Positions 6,825-16,237 of a stretch of 64,000 nt of DNA are shown in pieces. Position 1 is the first letter of the stretch. Every line of letters begins with the position of its first letter. Location of the stretch: contig NZ_CP007595.1 of the NCBI RefSeq assembly GCF_000785535.1, positions 3,122,439-3,186,438 of the forward strand, given 5' to 3'. The DNA comes from Arthrobacter sp. PAMC 25486. Its GTDB lineage: Bacteria; Actinomycetota; Actinomycetes; Actinomycetales; Micrococcaceae. The position numbers and the translations under genes are program-made. The notes beneath the pieces are model-generated. The model did no database searches. It was not told the DNA's origin and saw only the letters and a program-made list of their open reading frames with translations.

Positions 6825-7886
6825 ATGAGGGCAGCACGTTACTACGACCGCAATGACATCCGTATCGAGGACATTGCCGAGCCGGAACTGAAGCCGGGAA
6901 CCGTGGCTATTGACGTTGCCTGGTGCGGTATCTGCGGCACCGACCTGCACGAATACCTGGAAGGGCCCATCTTCATTCCGCCCGCAGGCCACCCACATCC
7001 GATCTCCGGAGAGTCCGCTCCCGTGACATTGGGCCACGAGTTCTCCGGAACCATCACGGCGCTGGGTGAGGGGGTCACCGATCTGAGCGTCGGAGAAAAC
7101 GTGGTGGTGGAGCCGTACATCATCGGTGCGGATGTGGATACGAGCGAAGGTGCCCCGTATCAGTTGTCCAAGGACATGAACTTCATCGGATTGGGTGGTC
7201 GCGGTGGCGGACTTGCCGAGAAGATTGTCGTGGAACGGCGCTGGGTCCACCCGATTGGTGACATTCCCCTGGACCAGGCCGCGCTGATTGAACCCCTTTC
7301 CGTGGGGCATCATGCCTACGTGCGTTCCGATGCAAAAGCCGGCCAGGTTGCCATCGTGGGTGGGGCGGGGCCCATTGGTCTGCTGACCGCGGCTGTACTC
7401 AAGGCCAAGGGTCTGACCGTCTACATCTCCGAACTTTCCGAGGCACGCAAGGCGAAAGCCCTGGAAACCGGTGTTGCTGATGCCGTCTTCGATCCCCGTG
7501 AGGGTGACGTTGCCAGCCAGGTCCGCGAGTTGACCAATGGCCAGGGTGCGGATGTCGGATTTGAGTGCTCATCGGTGCCCGCCGTACTGGACATGCTCCT
7601 GGACGCCGTCCGCCCAGGTGCGGTCATTGTCAACGTCTCCATCTGGGGTCACAAACCTGCTGTGGACATGCCGAAGCTGGTGCTGAAGGAAGTGGATCTG
7701 CGCGGCACCATCGGGTACGCCAACGACCACCCGGACACCATCGCGCTGGTCCAAAGCGGCAAGTTGGACCTTTCTCGCTTCATCACCGGACGGATCGGAC
7801 TGGACGGGCTGGTCAGTGAAGGTTTTGACCAGTTGATCAACAACAATGAAGCGCACGTGAAAATCATCGTGAACCCGCGCGGCTGA
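6825..7886 (+). CDS. 2,3-butanediol dehydrogenase-like zinc alcohol dehydrogenase
   Basis: This is a 353-residue medium-chain dehydrogenase. The catalytic zinc site is C37 within GICGTD, H71-E72 in GHE, and the EPLSVGHHA segment. The Rossmann fold shows GGAGPIGLL near residue 180. Overall pattern (FIGLGGRGGGLAEK, IEPLSVGHHA) fits the (R,R)-butanediol/acetoin dehydrogenase group, which interconverts acetoin and 2,3-butanediol with NAD(H). The lobe that normally carries four structural-zinc cysteines instead reads VVVEPYIIGADVDTSEG, with no cysteines. GAGGAG sits before ATG 6825, and a strong hairpin terminator follows. Another polyol substrate is possible. Confidence 0.82.
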   Translation: MRAARYYDRNDIRIEDIAEPELKPGTVAIDVAWCGICGTDLHEYLEGPIFIPPAGHPHPISGESAPVTLGHEFSGTITALGEGVTDLSVGENVVVEPYIIGADVDTSEGAPYQLSKDMNFIGLGGRGGGLAEKIVVERRWVHPIGDIPLDQAALIEPLSVGHHAYVRSDAKAGQVAIVGGAGPIGLLTAAVLKAKGLTVYISELSEARKAKALETGVADAVFDPREGDVASQVRELTNGQGADVGFECSSVPAVLDMLLDAVRPGAVIVNVSIWGHKPAVDMPKLVLKEVDLRGTIGYANDHPDTIALVQSGKLDLSRFITGRIGLDGLVSEGFDQLINNNEAHVKIIVNPRG

Positions 7887-7911
7887 ACAGTGCGTCACCC
7901 TTGGTAGGTGC

Positions 7912-7955
7912 GAGGTGCCCGGAAACTGAGTATCAGTTTCCGGGCACCTCTTTGC
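7912..7955 (+). terminator. Rho-independent-type terminator after the dehydrogenase
   Basis: An 18-bp perfect stem (7912-7929 with 7933-7950) closes a three-base loop and is followed by a short T run. Confidence 0.85.
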
Positions 7956-8021
7956 ATTTCAGGCACCGAATGCGCCGGTTTGCGGCCACGGAAAAGCTTC
8001 GGAATAAGTTCCACACAAAGT

Positions 8022-8046
8022 AAGTTGAGCGTAGTAGACTCAACTT
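8022..8046 (+). promoter_or_regulatory. HAIR element (HspR operator) before clpB
   Basis: The arms aagttgag and ctcaactt flank nine bases. The core TTGAG-N9-CTCAA matches the HspR-associated inverted repeat (CTTGAGT-N7-ACTCAAG) known to control dnaK and clpB in Streptomyces and mycobacteria. It lies 38 bases before the clpB start, within the promoter region. Confidence 0.85.
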
Positions 8047-8083
8047 TACGACCAGTGAGTCACCACCCACGAAAGGATCTCTC

Positions 8084-10699
8084 TTGGACGCCAAATTCAC
8101 CACAAAGAGCCAGGAGGCTCTTTCCGCCGCCGCCATGAACGCCTCCACCGCCGGCAACCCCACCGTGGAGCCCGCCCACCTGCTCAAGGCACTGATGGAC
8201 CAGCGCCAGGGAGTGGCCGTGGCCCTCCTGAAGGCCGCCGGGGTCGACCCGGATGAGGTCAGCGTCGGTGCCAGCGCCGCCATTCGCAACCTCCCGTCGT
8301 CGTCCGGCACCTCAGTGGCCCAGGCCCAGCTCAGCCGCAACACCCTCCTCGTCGTGCAGGCCGCCCAGCAGGCCGCCGAGCGCATGGGCGACAGCTACGT
8401 CTCCACGGAGCACCTCCTTTTGGGCCTGGCGGACGACGCCGGAACAACAGGAAGTGCCTTGCGTCAAACGGGTGCCACCCGGGCCGCGCTCGATGCTGCG
8501 CTGCCTTCCGTGCGCGGCGACGGTAAGGTCTCCACACCCGATCCAGAGAACACCTTTGAAGCCCTGGAAAAGTTCGGCGTGGATATGACAGCCATTGCCC
8601 GCACCGGAAAGCTGGACCCCGTCATTGGACGTGACGCCGAGATCCGCCGCGTCATCCAGGTGCTGAGCCGGCGCACCAAGAACAACCCCGTGCTCATTGG
8701 CGAGCCCGGCGTGGGCAAAACTGCCGTCGTCGAGGGCCTGGCCCAGCGCATGGTGGCCGGCGACGTGCCCGAGTCCCTGCGCGGAAAGAGCCTCATCAGC
8801 CTTGACCTGTCCGCCATGGTGGCCGGCGCCAAATACCGCGGCGAATTTGAGGAGCGGCTCAAGGCCGTCCTGGAGGAAATCAAGGCCTCGGACGGGCAGA
8901 TCGTCACGTTCATCGATGAAATTCACACGGTGGTTGGCGCGGGTGCCTCCGAGGGTGCCATGGACGCCGGCAACATGCTCAAGCCCATGCTGGCCCGCGG
9001 CGAGCTGCGCCTGATCGGTGCAACCACGCTGGATGAGTACCGCGAAAACATTGAAAAGGACCCTGCCCTGGAACGCCGCTTCCAGCAGGTGTTCGTGGGC
9101 GAACCCAGTGTTGATGACACCATCGGCATCCTGCGCGGGCTGAAGGAACGCTACGAGGCGCACCACAAGGTCGCCATCGCTGACTCCGCACTCGTTGCCG
9201 CCGCGACGCTGTCCAGCCGCTACATCAGCGGCCGCCAGCTGCCGGACAAGGCCATCGACCTGATGGATGAGGCCGCGTCCCGCCTGCGCATGGAGATCGA
9301 TTCCGCGCCGGAGGAGATCGACCAGCTGCGCCGCGCCGTCGACCGTTTGACCATGGAGGAGCTGGCGCTGTCCGGCGAAACCGACCCGGCCTCGATTGAG
9401 CGGCTGGAGGCCCTGCGCGCCGACATGGCCGACAAGAAGGAGGAGCTCTCCGGGCTCAACGCCCGTTGGGAGGCAGAAAAAGCCGGGCTGAACCGGGTCG
9501 GTGACCTGAAGGCCAAGCTCGACGAGCTGCGATCCGTGGCCGACAAGGCCCAGCGCGACGGCGACCTCGAGCAGGCCTCCCGGATTCTCTACGGCGAAAT
9601 CCCGGCGCTGCAACATGAAATGGAGGCTGCCGCCGCGGAGGAGGAATCCACCGACAAGCCCGAGCTGATGGTGGCCGAAGAAGTCACCGCCGACGACATC
9701 GCAGAGGTCATTTCCGCCTGGACCGGCATTCCGGCCGGGCGCATGCTGCAGGGTGAAAGCCAGAAGCTACTGCAGATGGAGCAGGTCCTGGGGTCCCGGC
9801 TGATCGGCCAGTCCGCCGCGGTGACAGCCGTGTCCGACGCCGTGCGCCGCGCCCGCGCCGGCATCAGCGACCCCGACCGCCCCACCGGTTCGTTCCTCTT
9901 CCTCGGTCCCACCGGTGTTGGCAAGACCGAGCTGGCCAAGGCCCTGGCCGACTTCCTCTTCGACGACGAACGCGCCATGATCCGCATCGACATGAGCGAG
10001 TACTCCGAGAAGCACTCGGTGTCCCGCCTGGTCGGTGCCCCCCCCGGATACGTGGGCTACGACGAGGGCGGGCAGCTGACGGAAGCCGTGCGCCGTCGTC
10101 CGTATTCGGTGGTGCTGCTGGATGAGGTGGAGAAGGCGCACCCGGAAGTCTTTGACATCCTCTTGCAGGTGTTCGACGACGGCCGGCTCACCGACGGGCA
10201 GGGCCGCACCGTGGACTTCCGCAACGTCATCATCGTGCTGACCTCCAACCTGGGTTCGCAGTTTCTGGTGGATCCGTCACTGACTGACGATGAAAAGCAC
10301 AAGGCCGTCATGTCCATCGTGGAGGCCTCGTTCAAGCCGGAGTTCCTGAACCGGCTCGACGAGATCGTCATGTTTGACGCGCTGAGCGTGGAGCAGCTCT
10401 CGAAGATTGTGGACCTGCAGGTGCAGTCGCTCTCGGCCCGCCTGTACGAACGGCGCCTGAGTCTGGAAGTGACCGACGCTGCGAAGGCATGGCTGGCACT
10501 GACCGGCTACGACCCCGCCTACGGTGCCCGTCCGCTGCGCCGGCTGGTCCAGCGCCAGATCGGCGACAGGCTGGCCAAGGAGATCCTGGCCGGGACCATC
10601 ACCGACGGGGACACCGTCCTGGTGGACACGGCCGCCGACTTCGACGAGCTGGATATGGACTCTGCTGCCGGGGCAGGGCTGACGGTCAGCCGCAAGTAG
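8084..10699 (+). CDS. clpB: ATP-dependent disaggregase ClpB
   Basis: The 871-residue Hsp100 chaperone has all expected parts. These are two N-terminal Clp repeats (residues 1-145), NBD1 with Walker A GEPGVGKT near residue 206 and Walker B VTFIDEIH, and the long coiled middle domain (about 405-530). NBD2 follows with Walker [10 protein letters not shown] near 608 and [15 protein letters not shown], then the AYGARPLRR sensor region. ClpB works with DnaK to rescue aggregated proteins in the cytosol. The start is TTG 8084, supported by GAAAGGA upstream. Expression is expected to be HspR-controlled heat shock because of the HAIR element. Confidence 0.97.
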   Translation: MDAKFTTKSQEALSAAAMNASTAGNPTVEPAHLLKALMDQRQGVAVALLKAAGVDPDEVSVGASAAIRNLPSSSGTSVAQAQLSRNTLLVVQAAQQAAERMGDSYVSTEHLLLGLADDAGTTGSALRQTGATRAALDAALPSVRGDGKVSTPDPENTFEALEKFGVDMTAIARTGKLDPVIGRDAEIRRVIQVLSRRTKNNPVLIGEPGVGKTAVVEGLAQRMVAGDVPESLRGKSLISLDLSAMVAGAKYRGEFEERLKAVLEEIKASDGQIVTFIDEIHTVVGAGASEGAMDAGNMLKPMLARGELRLIGATTLDEYRENIEKDPALERRFQQVFVGEPSVDDTIGILRGLKERYEAHHKVAIADSALVAAATLSSRYISGRQLPDKAIDLMDEAASRLRMEIDSAPEEIDQLRRAVDRLTMEELALSGETDPASIERLEALRADMADKKEELSGLNARWEAEKAGLNRVGDLKAKLDELRSVADKAQRDGDLEQASRILYGEIPALQHEMEAAAAEEESTDKPELMVAEEVTADDIAEVISAWTGIPAGRMLQGESQKLLQMEQVLGSRLIGQSAAVTAVSDAVRRARAGISDPDRPTGSFLFLGPTGVGKTELAKALADFLFDDERAMIRIDMSEYSEKHSVSRLVGAPPGYVGYDEGGQLTEAVRRRPYSVVLLDEVEKAHPEVFDILLQVFDDGRLTDGQGRTVDFRNVIIVLTSNLGSQFLVDPSLTDDEKHKAVMSIVEASFKPEFLNRLDEIVMFDALSVEQLSKIVDLQVQSLSARLYERRLSLEVTDAAKAWLALTGYDPAYGARPLRRLVQRQIGDRLAKEILAGTITDGDTVLVDTAADFDELDMDSAAGAGLTVSRK

Positions 10700-10718
10700 G
10701 GCAGACGCCCATAAAATG

Positions 10719-10782
10719 ACAGCGACCCGTGAGATATGGTGACTTAGATTTCCCTAAGTCGCCTTATCTCACGGGTCGCTGT
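10719..10782. terminator. Long bidirectional hairpin between clpB and the septum-type gene
   Basis: Arms 10719-10747 and 10754-10782 pair at 27 of 29 positions around a six-base loop. It lies between two convergent genes and could terminate both. The arm contains GACCCGTGAGA, a motif shared with other intergenic hairpins here. Confidence 0.75.
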
Positions 10783-10798
10783 GGTGCGTTCGTCAGGG

Positions 10799-12289
10799 TT
10801 ATTGCGTCAGCGAGAGTGTTAGCGGGTTGCCGGCGCGGGTGTCGTGGACCATGCAGTCGACACGGCGGTCGGCCTTGTCCTTCCACGTGCTTTCTGATGG
10901 GTAGGCGGTGGTCTGCTTCAAGGTCTTCAGCGCCGATGCTTCCGATGTGAATTGCACACCCTTGCATACCTGTGCAGCCTTGGCCTTGAGCTCAGGCACG
11001 CCCGGGAACGCTTCATCCAGGTCGTAGTAGAAGGTGCCCACCAATTGTGCGTTGTGGGGGGAGCTGCACAGCACAACATCTGCGACCGTTGAGGTGTCCT
11101 GGAAGTCGCGCAGGCAATCGCCTTCGAGCCAATTCAAGGGCGAAACCTCCGCGACAATAAGGTCGGAGTCTGCGCCCGACGTGGCGTTGCTCGAGACCAA
11201 GCTTTGCTGGGCCAGCGACGAATCGCTGCTGATGGGCGCGGCACCGTTCTTGCCGTCACCGCTAAACAAGCCGACCAGCAGCATAATGAACGCAACCAGC
11301 AGCGCCAGGCCCACGAGGGCAATGCCCGCGACGATCATGATCTTCTTCGGGTTGCCTTCCGTTTGCGTGCTGCCGGCTGATGTTTGCGGCGTGTCCGGCG
11401 CCTTGGCAGCGGAAGCGGCGGCCGGGGCCGTCCCTGCCGGTATCGCGGGTGTCACAGCGGCGGCCGGGATTGCGGGAAGTGTGGAACCTGCCACATCCCC
11501 GGTGCCGGCAGCCGCGGCTTCGGCCGCAGCATCTGCGGCATTGCGCGAGATCTGCGAGGGCGACTGCCAGGATTCCCCCTTGGGCTTCCACGGCGTGCTC
11601 GACTGCTCCCACTTGGTCTCTGGGCGGCGCCAGCCGTGCCCGTCGGCAATGCCTGGGCCAATGTGTCCCGGCTCCTTGGAGGCGGTGCCGCCTTCGAGCG
11701 CGTCCCCGCCGGCGGACTGCCCCTCCTCGGAAGGTTCGACGGCGGATTCCTCCCCGGGTGCCTCATCCCCGGGAACGGCTGTGTCGGGGGTCGGGGCGTC
11801 AGGTGCAGCGGATGAATCAGGAATGCCGGCAGTAGCCTTGTCGTCCGGGGCTTGAACCGTTTCTTCCGCAACGGCTCCCGCGGTTTCAATGTCAACTGTT
11901 GGGGCTTCAGGAACTTGGGTCGCTGCAACGTCGGACGCATCAGGAACCTCAGCCGCGGTTTCAGGTGCGGGCACCTCAGCCGCGGGCACCTCAACATCAG
12001 GCTGCCGAGCCTCAGGCGCCAAAGGCGAGGCGGCCGCGGAGGCGGCGGCAGCTCCGGCGTCGGGCGTCCCCAGGTCGGTGGAAACACCCAGGGCGGCCAG
12101 CTTCGCTTCATGTTCAACGGCAGCGGCCTCGGCCGCGGCGGCCTTGAGGTCAACGGTCTCGGCGACGTCCTCGCTGATCTGGGCGGCACCCAGCTCGGGC
12201 GCGGTGATCTCGGGCTCCACGGATTCCGGGGCGGCGTCGGCGGGCTGCTCCGGGGTGCCATGATCGTTGGCTTTGCTGCTCTCGTTCAT
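10799..12289 (-). CDS. Septum-formation-family membrane protein with long disordered N-terminus
   Basis: The 496-residue protein has about 300 residues of Ala/Pro/Glu-rich low-complexity sequence, then one membrane helix (IMIVAGIALVGLALLVAFIM, about residues 315-340). An extracytoplasmic domain of about 125 residues follows. It contains NWLEGDCLRDF, DVVLCSSPHNAQLVGTFYY, CKGVQF and DRRVDCMVHD, the four-cysteine pattern of the septum formation family (PF13845-like). Topology is cytoplasmic tail in, domain out. I start at ATG 12289 (GGAAGG upstream), not the longer frame to 12325. A direct role in division is not shown by the sequence. Confidence 0.78.
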   Translation of the reverse strand: MNESSKANDHGTPEQPADAAPESVEPEITAPELGAAQISEDVAETVDLKAAAAEAAAVEHEAKLAALGVSTDLGTPDAGAAAASAAASPLAPEARQPDVEVPAAEVPAPETAAEVPDASDVAATQVPEAPTVDIETAGAVAEETVQAPDDKATAGIPDSSAAPDAPTPDTAVPGDEAPGEESAVEPSEEGQSAGGDALEGGTASKEPGHIGPGIADGHGWRRPETKWEQSSTPWKPKGESWQSPSQISRNAADAAAEAAAAGTGDVAGSTLPAIPAAAVTPAIPAGTAPAAASAAKAPDTPQTSAGSTQTEGNPKKIMIVAGIALVGLALLVAFIMLLVGLFSGDGKNGAAPISSDSSLAQQSLVSSNATSGADSDLIVAEVSPLNWLEGDCLRDFQDTSTVADVVLCSSPHNAQLVGTFYYDLDEAFPGVPELKAKAAQVCKGVQFTSEASALKTLKQTTAYPSESTWKDKADRRVDCMVHDTRAGNPLTLSLTQ

Positions 12290-12612
12290 GGGGTTAACCT
12301 TCCGTGGTGCGCCGGGGAAGCGCAAGATTCAATGCTCGTGATGGCGATTATAGGTGTTTGATGACACTTGGTGGCAGCCAGTGGCGCGCCGCTCCGGTGG
12401 AACAAATGCTCCCCATATACGTGACTCTACCGAATAAAGCGCCCCCGGCGTCCCTTTCGGAGGTTTGGCTATGGGCAGAACGGCATGGTGAAGGACGCGA
12501 TGTGGGCAGAACTCATGTAATCTAGGACTACGACAAATTGACCGAATATTCCGGAGCCTCGCTCTTAGCCCGAGCGACCACCTCCGGTCCAAGTGTAAAA
12601 GGGGGTCTCGCC
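12290..12612. other. Divergent intergenic region, no gene seen
   Basis: This 323-base spacer separates the divergent septum-type and DUF3073 genes. It holds the TATAAT at 12347-12352 for the minus strand and a weak TAATCT at 12518-12523 for the plus strand. I see no convincing ORF or RNA gene. Confidence 0.5.
12347..12352 (-). promoter_or_regulatory. -10 hexamer TATAAT upstream of the septum-type gene
   Basis: A consensus -10 lies 58 bases before the start on the minus strand. A matching -35 is not clear. Confidence 0.45.
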
Positions 12613-12843
12613 ATGGGGCGCGGCCGTCAAAAGGCGAAGGCAACCAAGCAGGCTCGGGACATCAAGTACTACTCCCCGAACACTGACTATTCCGCTCTGC
12701 AAAAAGAGCTCGGTGCGACTACTCGGCGAGCCCCGAGCCATCACAGTGAGATCCCCGCAGAGCCGGACTACTCGGCATATGAAGACAAATATGCGGATCA
12801 GTTTGAGGACGACGACGAAGTGGAATCCCGCCGAATTGGCTAG
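12613..12843 (+). CDS. DUF3073 family protein
   Basis: This small 76-residue actinobacterial protein starts MGRGRQKAKATKQARDIKYYS and contains NTDYSALQKELG and an acidic tail ending YEDKYADQFEDDDEV. The basic N-terminus and acidic C-terminus are typical of DUF3073, whose function is unknown. ATG 12613 follows AGGGGG. A longer frame from 12538 adds residues unlike the family. In many actinobacteria it sits beside purM, as here, although the two are convergent. Confidence 0.9.
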   Translation: MGRGRQKAKATKQARDIKYYSPNTDYSALQKELGATTRRAPSHHSEIPAEPDYSAYEDKYADQFEDDDEVESRRIG

Positions 12844-13002
12844 GATCCGCTAACTGAAGCAAACGCAACAAACCCTGCACGACGCACAGCGAATTGGCTG
12901 AGGCGACGTGCGGGGATTTTGTTGTCCCCAAAACGGACCCACACCCTCCCTGTCTTGTGGCTACGCCCCACTCGTCTTGTGGGCACACCCCATGCGTGGA
13001 AA

Positions 13003-13070
13003 ATGACACCGATCCCGCTTTCTGACACCGGGATCCGGGATCCGGGCTCCGAAAGCGGGATCGGTGTCAT
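13003..13070. repeat. 20-bp perfect inverted repeat
   Basis: The arm atgacaccgatcccgctttc (13003-13022) is exactly complementary to 13051-13070. The 28-base loop contains two overlapping gggatccggg units. It may terminate DUF3073 transcription, but there is no T run. Confidence 0.75.
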
Positions 13071-13300
13071 ATTCCGCAACGGCGCCTTCCTCTTCGCTGA
13101 CATTGCGGCGAGGGCGTATTCTCACTCTGAACGTGGCGCACGGTTACACCTTAACCGTGCGCCACTCTTGGAGGGGGTGGCGCACCATTCTCTCTGCGTA
13201 TCCGTGCGCGGAAGTTGTGCGGGGAGGTGCTCATACGCGCCAGTAACAACGAGTGGTGCGTATGAGTTCGCGGTGGTGTCCATTGACCGGGCGAATGCAA

Positions 13301-13368
13301 AAAAGGACGGCGTTCGCGCAAAAAGCGGGTGGTATACCACCCGCCGATTACGCGAACACCGTCCTTTT
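13301..13368. terminator. Composite hairpin terminator downstream of purM
   Basis: Outer arms 13301-13318 and 13351-13368 (17 of 18 paired, ending in AAAA/TTTT) enclose a perfect 20-bp palindrome, gcgggtggtataccacccgc (13325-13344). The T run suits termination in either direction. Confidence 0.75.
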
Positions 13369-13412
13369 GCGCTGGCCGGGACCGACCGGCGTCGGATGTT
13401 GCTTGGGAAATA

Positions 13413-14561
13413 CTAGGAGGCGTAGTTGCCGACCAGGCGGACCGCACCGCCATCAACACCCTTGGCGCCCTGGGTGTAGTCGGAACCGGTCTTGTCCGAG
13501 TCCGAGGATTCGCGGGTGACGGTGCCCATGACCCAGGACGGCAGGCCGCGGGAGTTGAGGCGGGCCAAGGCGTCGTCGGCGGCGTCGGCCGAAACCACAG
13601 CCACCATGCCCACACCAAGGTTCAGGGTGCGTTCGAGGTCGGCCAGCGGCACGTTGCCCAGCTGGGACACCAGGTTGAAGATGGCCGGCAGGCTCCACGT
13701 GGAACGGTCAACCGTGCCGATCAGGCCCTGCGGCAGGACGCGTGCCAGGTTGGCAGCGAGGCCGCCGCCGGTGATGTGGCTGAAACCGTGAACGGCCTTT
13801 TCCTGCGTGACAGGAAGGTAGCGGGTCAAATCCAGGCAGTCGGCGGCGTACACGCGCGTCGGCTCCAGGAGTTCCTCGCCCAGGGTGCGGCCGAACTCGG
13901 AAACCTGGCGGTCCAAGGCCCAGCCGGCACGGTTGATGACGCTGCGGACAAGTGAGTAGCCGTTGGAGTGCAGGCCGGAGGAAGCCATGCCGATGATGAC
14001 ATCACCCTCGCGCACTCGTTCCGGACCCAGCAACAAATCAGCCTCGACGACACCCGTGCAAGCACCTGCGACGTCGTACTCATCAGGAGCCAACAGGCCG
14101 GGATGCTCGGCGGTTTCGCCGCCCACCAGCGCAGTTCCGGCGACCTTGCAGGCGCCGGCGATGCCGCGGACAATGTCGGCCACGCGCTGCGGGACAACCT
14201 TGCCGGTGGCGATGTAGTCGGTCATGAACAGCGGTTCGGCGCCAACCACAACGATGTCATCGACAACCATGCCGACGAGGTCGTAGCCAATGGTGTCGTG
14301 GATGTCCATGGCCTGCGCGATGGCAACCTTGGTGCCCACACCATCGGTGGAGGTGGCCAGCAGCGGCTTCTTGTAGGTCAGCAGCTTGGAGACGTCATAC
14401 AGGCCGGCGAACCCGCCGAACCCGCCCACAACGTTCGGGCCGTGGGTTGCCTTGACGGCTTCCTTCATCAATTCAACGGCGAGGTCGCCTGCTTCGGTGT
14501 CAACACCGGCGCTGGCGTAAGTGATTGCCTGGGCGGCTGAATCATGGGAGGCGTTGGTCAT
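13413..14561 (-). CDS. purM: Phosphoribosylformylglycinamidine cyclo-ligase
   Basis: The 382-residue AIR synthetase catalyses ATP-dependent ring closure of FGAM to AIR, step five of de novo purine synthesis. Family motifs are YASAGVDTEAGD, VVGGFGGFAGLYDVS, the phosphate-binding STDGVGTKVAIA, GGETAEHPG and ASSGLHSNGYSLVR. It starts 12 bases after the purF stop, so purF-purM form an operon. A short non-family tail (SDSDKTGSDYTQGAKGVDGG) extends the C-terminus. Confidence 0.97.
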   Translation of the reverse strand: MTNASHDSAAQAITYASAGVDTEAGDLAVELMKEAVKATHGPNVVGGFGGFAGLYDVSKLLTYKKPLLATSTDGVGTKVAIAQAMDIHDTIGYDLVGMVVDDIVVVGAEPLFMTDYIATGKVVPQRVADIVRGIAGACKVAGTALVGGETAEHPGLLAPDEYDVAGACTGVVEADLLLGPERVREGDVIIGMASSGLHSNGYSLVRSVINRAGWALDRQVSEFGRTLGEELLEPTRVYAADCLDLTRYLPVTQEKAVHGFSHITGGGLAANLARVLPQGLIGTVDRSTWSLPAIFNLVSQLGNVPLADLERTLNLGVGMVAVVSADAADDALARLNSRGLPSWVMGTVTRESSDSDKTGSDYTQGAKGVDGGAVRLVGNYAS

Positions 14562-14573
14562 GGCGTCTCTTTC

Positions 14574-16151
14574 TTACGGATTATTCGTAGAACCGTCGGG
14601 AGCGGTGCGGTCCTGGTCGGTCAGGATGGAATCCATCTCCGAATCGGGTCCCGGATCGCACCCCGTGGAGGGGGTGGCGTTGCCGGCGGCGGTGCGCTCG
14701 AGCAGGTTCTTGCCCAAACGGTCGCTGCTGGGAAGTTCAATGGGGTACGTGCCCGTGAAGCAGGCGGTGCACAGACGTTCGCGCGGCTGGTTGGTGGCGT
14801 TGATCATGCCGTCTTCGGAGATGTACTCCAGGGAATCGGCTCCGATGGACTTGGCGATCTCATCAATCGCTGCACCGTTGGCGATCAGTTCCGCCCGGGA
14901 GGCGAAATCGATGCCGTAGAAGCAGGGCCAGCGCACGGGCGGTGAGGAAATCTTGACGTGGACCTCGGCGGCGCCGGCTTCGCGCAGCATGCGGACCACG
15001 GCGCGCTGGGTGTTGCCGCGGACAATGGAATCATCCACCACCACGATGCGCTTGCCGCGGATCACGGAATCCAGGGCGTTCAGCTTCAGCTTGATGCCGA
15101 GCTTGCGCAGGGTGTCGCTGGGCTGGATGAAGGTGCGGCCAACATAGGCGTTTTTCACAAAGCCGTGGGCGAACGGGATGCCGGATTGTTCGGCATAGCC
15201 AATGGCCGCCGGGGTTCCGGATTCGGGAACGGGAATGACAAGGTCAGCATTGGCGTGGTTTTCGCGGGCCAACTGGCGGCCCATCTCAACACGGGATTCG
15301 TACACTGAACGGCCGGCAATTGTGGCGTCCGGGCGGGCCAGGTACACGTATTCAAACACGCAGCCGGCCGGGGTGGCCGGGGCGAAACGCTGGGAGCGCA
15401 CGCCTTCCTCATCGATGGCAATGAATTCGCCGGGCTCGATCTCGCGGATCAACGTGGCGCCAATGGTGTTCAGGGCGGCGCCTTCGGAGGCCACAACCCA
15501 GCCGCTTTCAAGACGACCAAGCACCAGCGGGCGGACTCCGTGCGGGTCGCGGGCGGCGTAGAGGGTGTGCTCATCCATGAACACGAAGCAGAACGCGCCG
15601 TGGACCTTGGGGAGCAGCTCCATGGCGGTTTCTTCGAGGGTATGGCCCTCCTTGCCCTGCAGCAAGGTGGTGACCAGCGCCGTGTCGGTGGTGTTGCCCT
15701 GCGCCATCTCTCCGGCGGTGGGTACGCCGTAGCGGGCAATGACCATCTCATGCAGTTCCGCAGAGTTCGTCAGGTTGCCGTTGTGCGCCAGGGCGACGGT
15801 GCCGCTGCCTGTTGCGCCCAGGGTGGGCTGGGCGTTGGCCCAGTTGGCTGAACCGGTGGTGGAATACCGGCAATGGCCCACAGCCATGTGCCCGGTCAGC
15901 GTGTTCAGTGTGGACTCGTCAAAGACCTGGGAAACGAGCCCCATATCCTTGTACACACTGATCCGCTTGCCATCGCTTGTTGCGATGCCCGCCGATTCTT
16001 GGCCACGGTGCTGCAGTGAATACAGCCCGTAATAGGTTAGTTTGGCGACCTCTTCGCCGGGGGCCCAGATGCCCAGGACGCCGCAAGCGTCCTGAGGTCC
16101 CTTTTCGCCGGGCAAAAGGTCATGTGATAGTTTTCCGTCTCCGCGTGCCAC
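14574..16151 (-). CDS. purF: Amidophosphoribosyltransferase
   Basis: The 525-residue enzyme makes phosphoribosylamine from PRPP and glutamine, the committed purine step. A 22-residue propeptide precedes Cys23 (DACGVLGIW), the glutaminase nucleophile after processing. YSLQHRGQESAGI and the PRPP loop VVVDDSIVRGNT are intact. Cysteines at GCVFEYVYLARPD, PCFYGIDF and LCTACFTGTYP match the four ligands of the Fe-S cluster in the Bacillus-type enzyme. The start is GTG 16151, with GATAAT six bases upstream and no Shine-Dalgarno, so the operon is probably leaderless. Confidence 0.97.
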   Translation of the reverse strand: MARGDGKLSHDLLPGEKGPQDACGVLGIWAPGEEVAKLTYYGLYSLQHRGQESAGIATSDGKRISVYKDMGLVSQVFDESTLNTLTGHMAVGHCRYSTTGSANWANAQPTLGATGSGTVALAHNGNLTNSAELHEMVIARYGVPTAGEMAQGNTTDTALVTTLLQGKEGHTLEETAMELLPKVHGAFCFVFMDEHTLYAARDPHGVRPLVLGRLESGWVVASEGAALNTIGATLIREIEPGEFIAIDEEGVRSQRFAPATPAGCVFEYVYLARPDATIAGRSVYESRVEMGRQLARENHANADLVIPVPESGTPAAIGYAEQSGIPFAHGFVKNAYVGRTFIQPSDTLRKLGIKLKLNALDSVIRGKRIVVVDDSIVRGNTQRAVVRMLREAGAAEVHVKISSPPVRWPCFYGIDFASRAELIANGAAIDEIAKSIGADSLEYISEDGMINATNQPRERLCTACFTGTYPIELPSSDRLGKNLLERTAAGNATPSTGCDPGPDSEMDSILTDQDRTAPDGSTNNP

Positions 16152-16157
16152 GAAAAA

Positions 16158-16163
16158 ATTATC
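16158..16163 (-). promoter_or_regulatory. -10 hexamer GATAAT for the purF-purM operon
   Basis: GATAAT is followed by six bases (TTTTTC) and GTG 16151. Transcription would start at or within a base of the start codon. Confidence 0.5.
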
Positions 16164-16237
16164 TCATGTAATGGCAACGTCCTCTAACCACCAACCACAA
16201 GTGCCCGGAGTTATGCGGGTCTTGGGAGGGTCCGCGA

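Larger units (their letters stand above)
12844..13412. repeat. Palindrome-dense intergenic block between DUF3073 and purM
   Basis: This 569-base convergent spacer has no credible gene but at least four strong hairpins. They are a 20-bp perfect stem (13003-13022/13051-13070), a 14-bp stem (13133-13146/13152-13165), a 9-bp stem (13230-13238/13258-13266) and a composite terminator at 13301-13368. A second copy of gtggcgcac (13177-13185) could compete with 13133-13141 for pairing to gtgcgccac (13157-13165). Confidence 0.7.

Noticed and set aside
8312..9616. Long open frame on the minus strand opposite clpB
   Set aside because: It is a codon-bias shadow of clpB, with no motif and no start signal.
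11034..11855. Plus-strand frame inside the septum-type gene
   Set aside because: It is the complement of the Ala/Pro-rich repeat and has no independent support.
16152..16237. Purine riboswitch before purF
   Set aside because: The -10 lies six bases from the start codon, leaving no leader for an aptamer.
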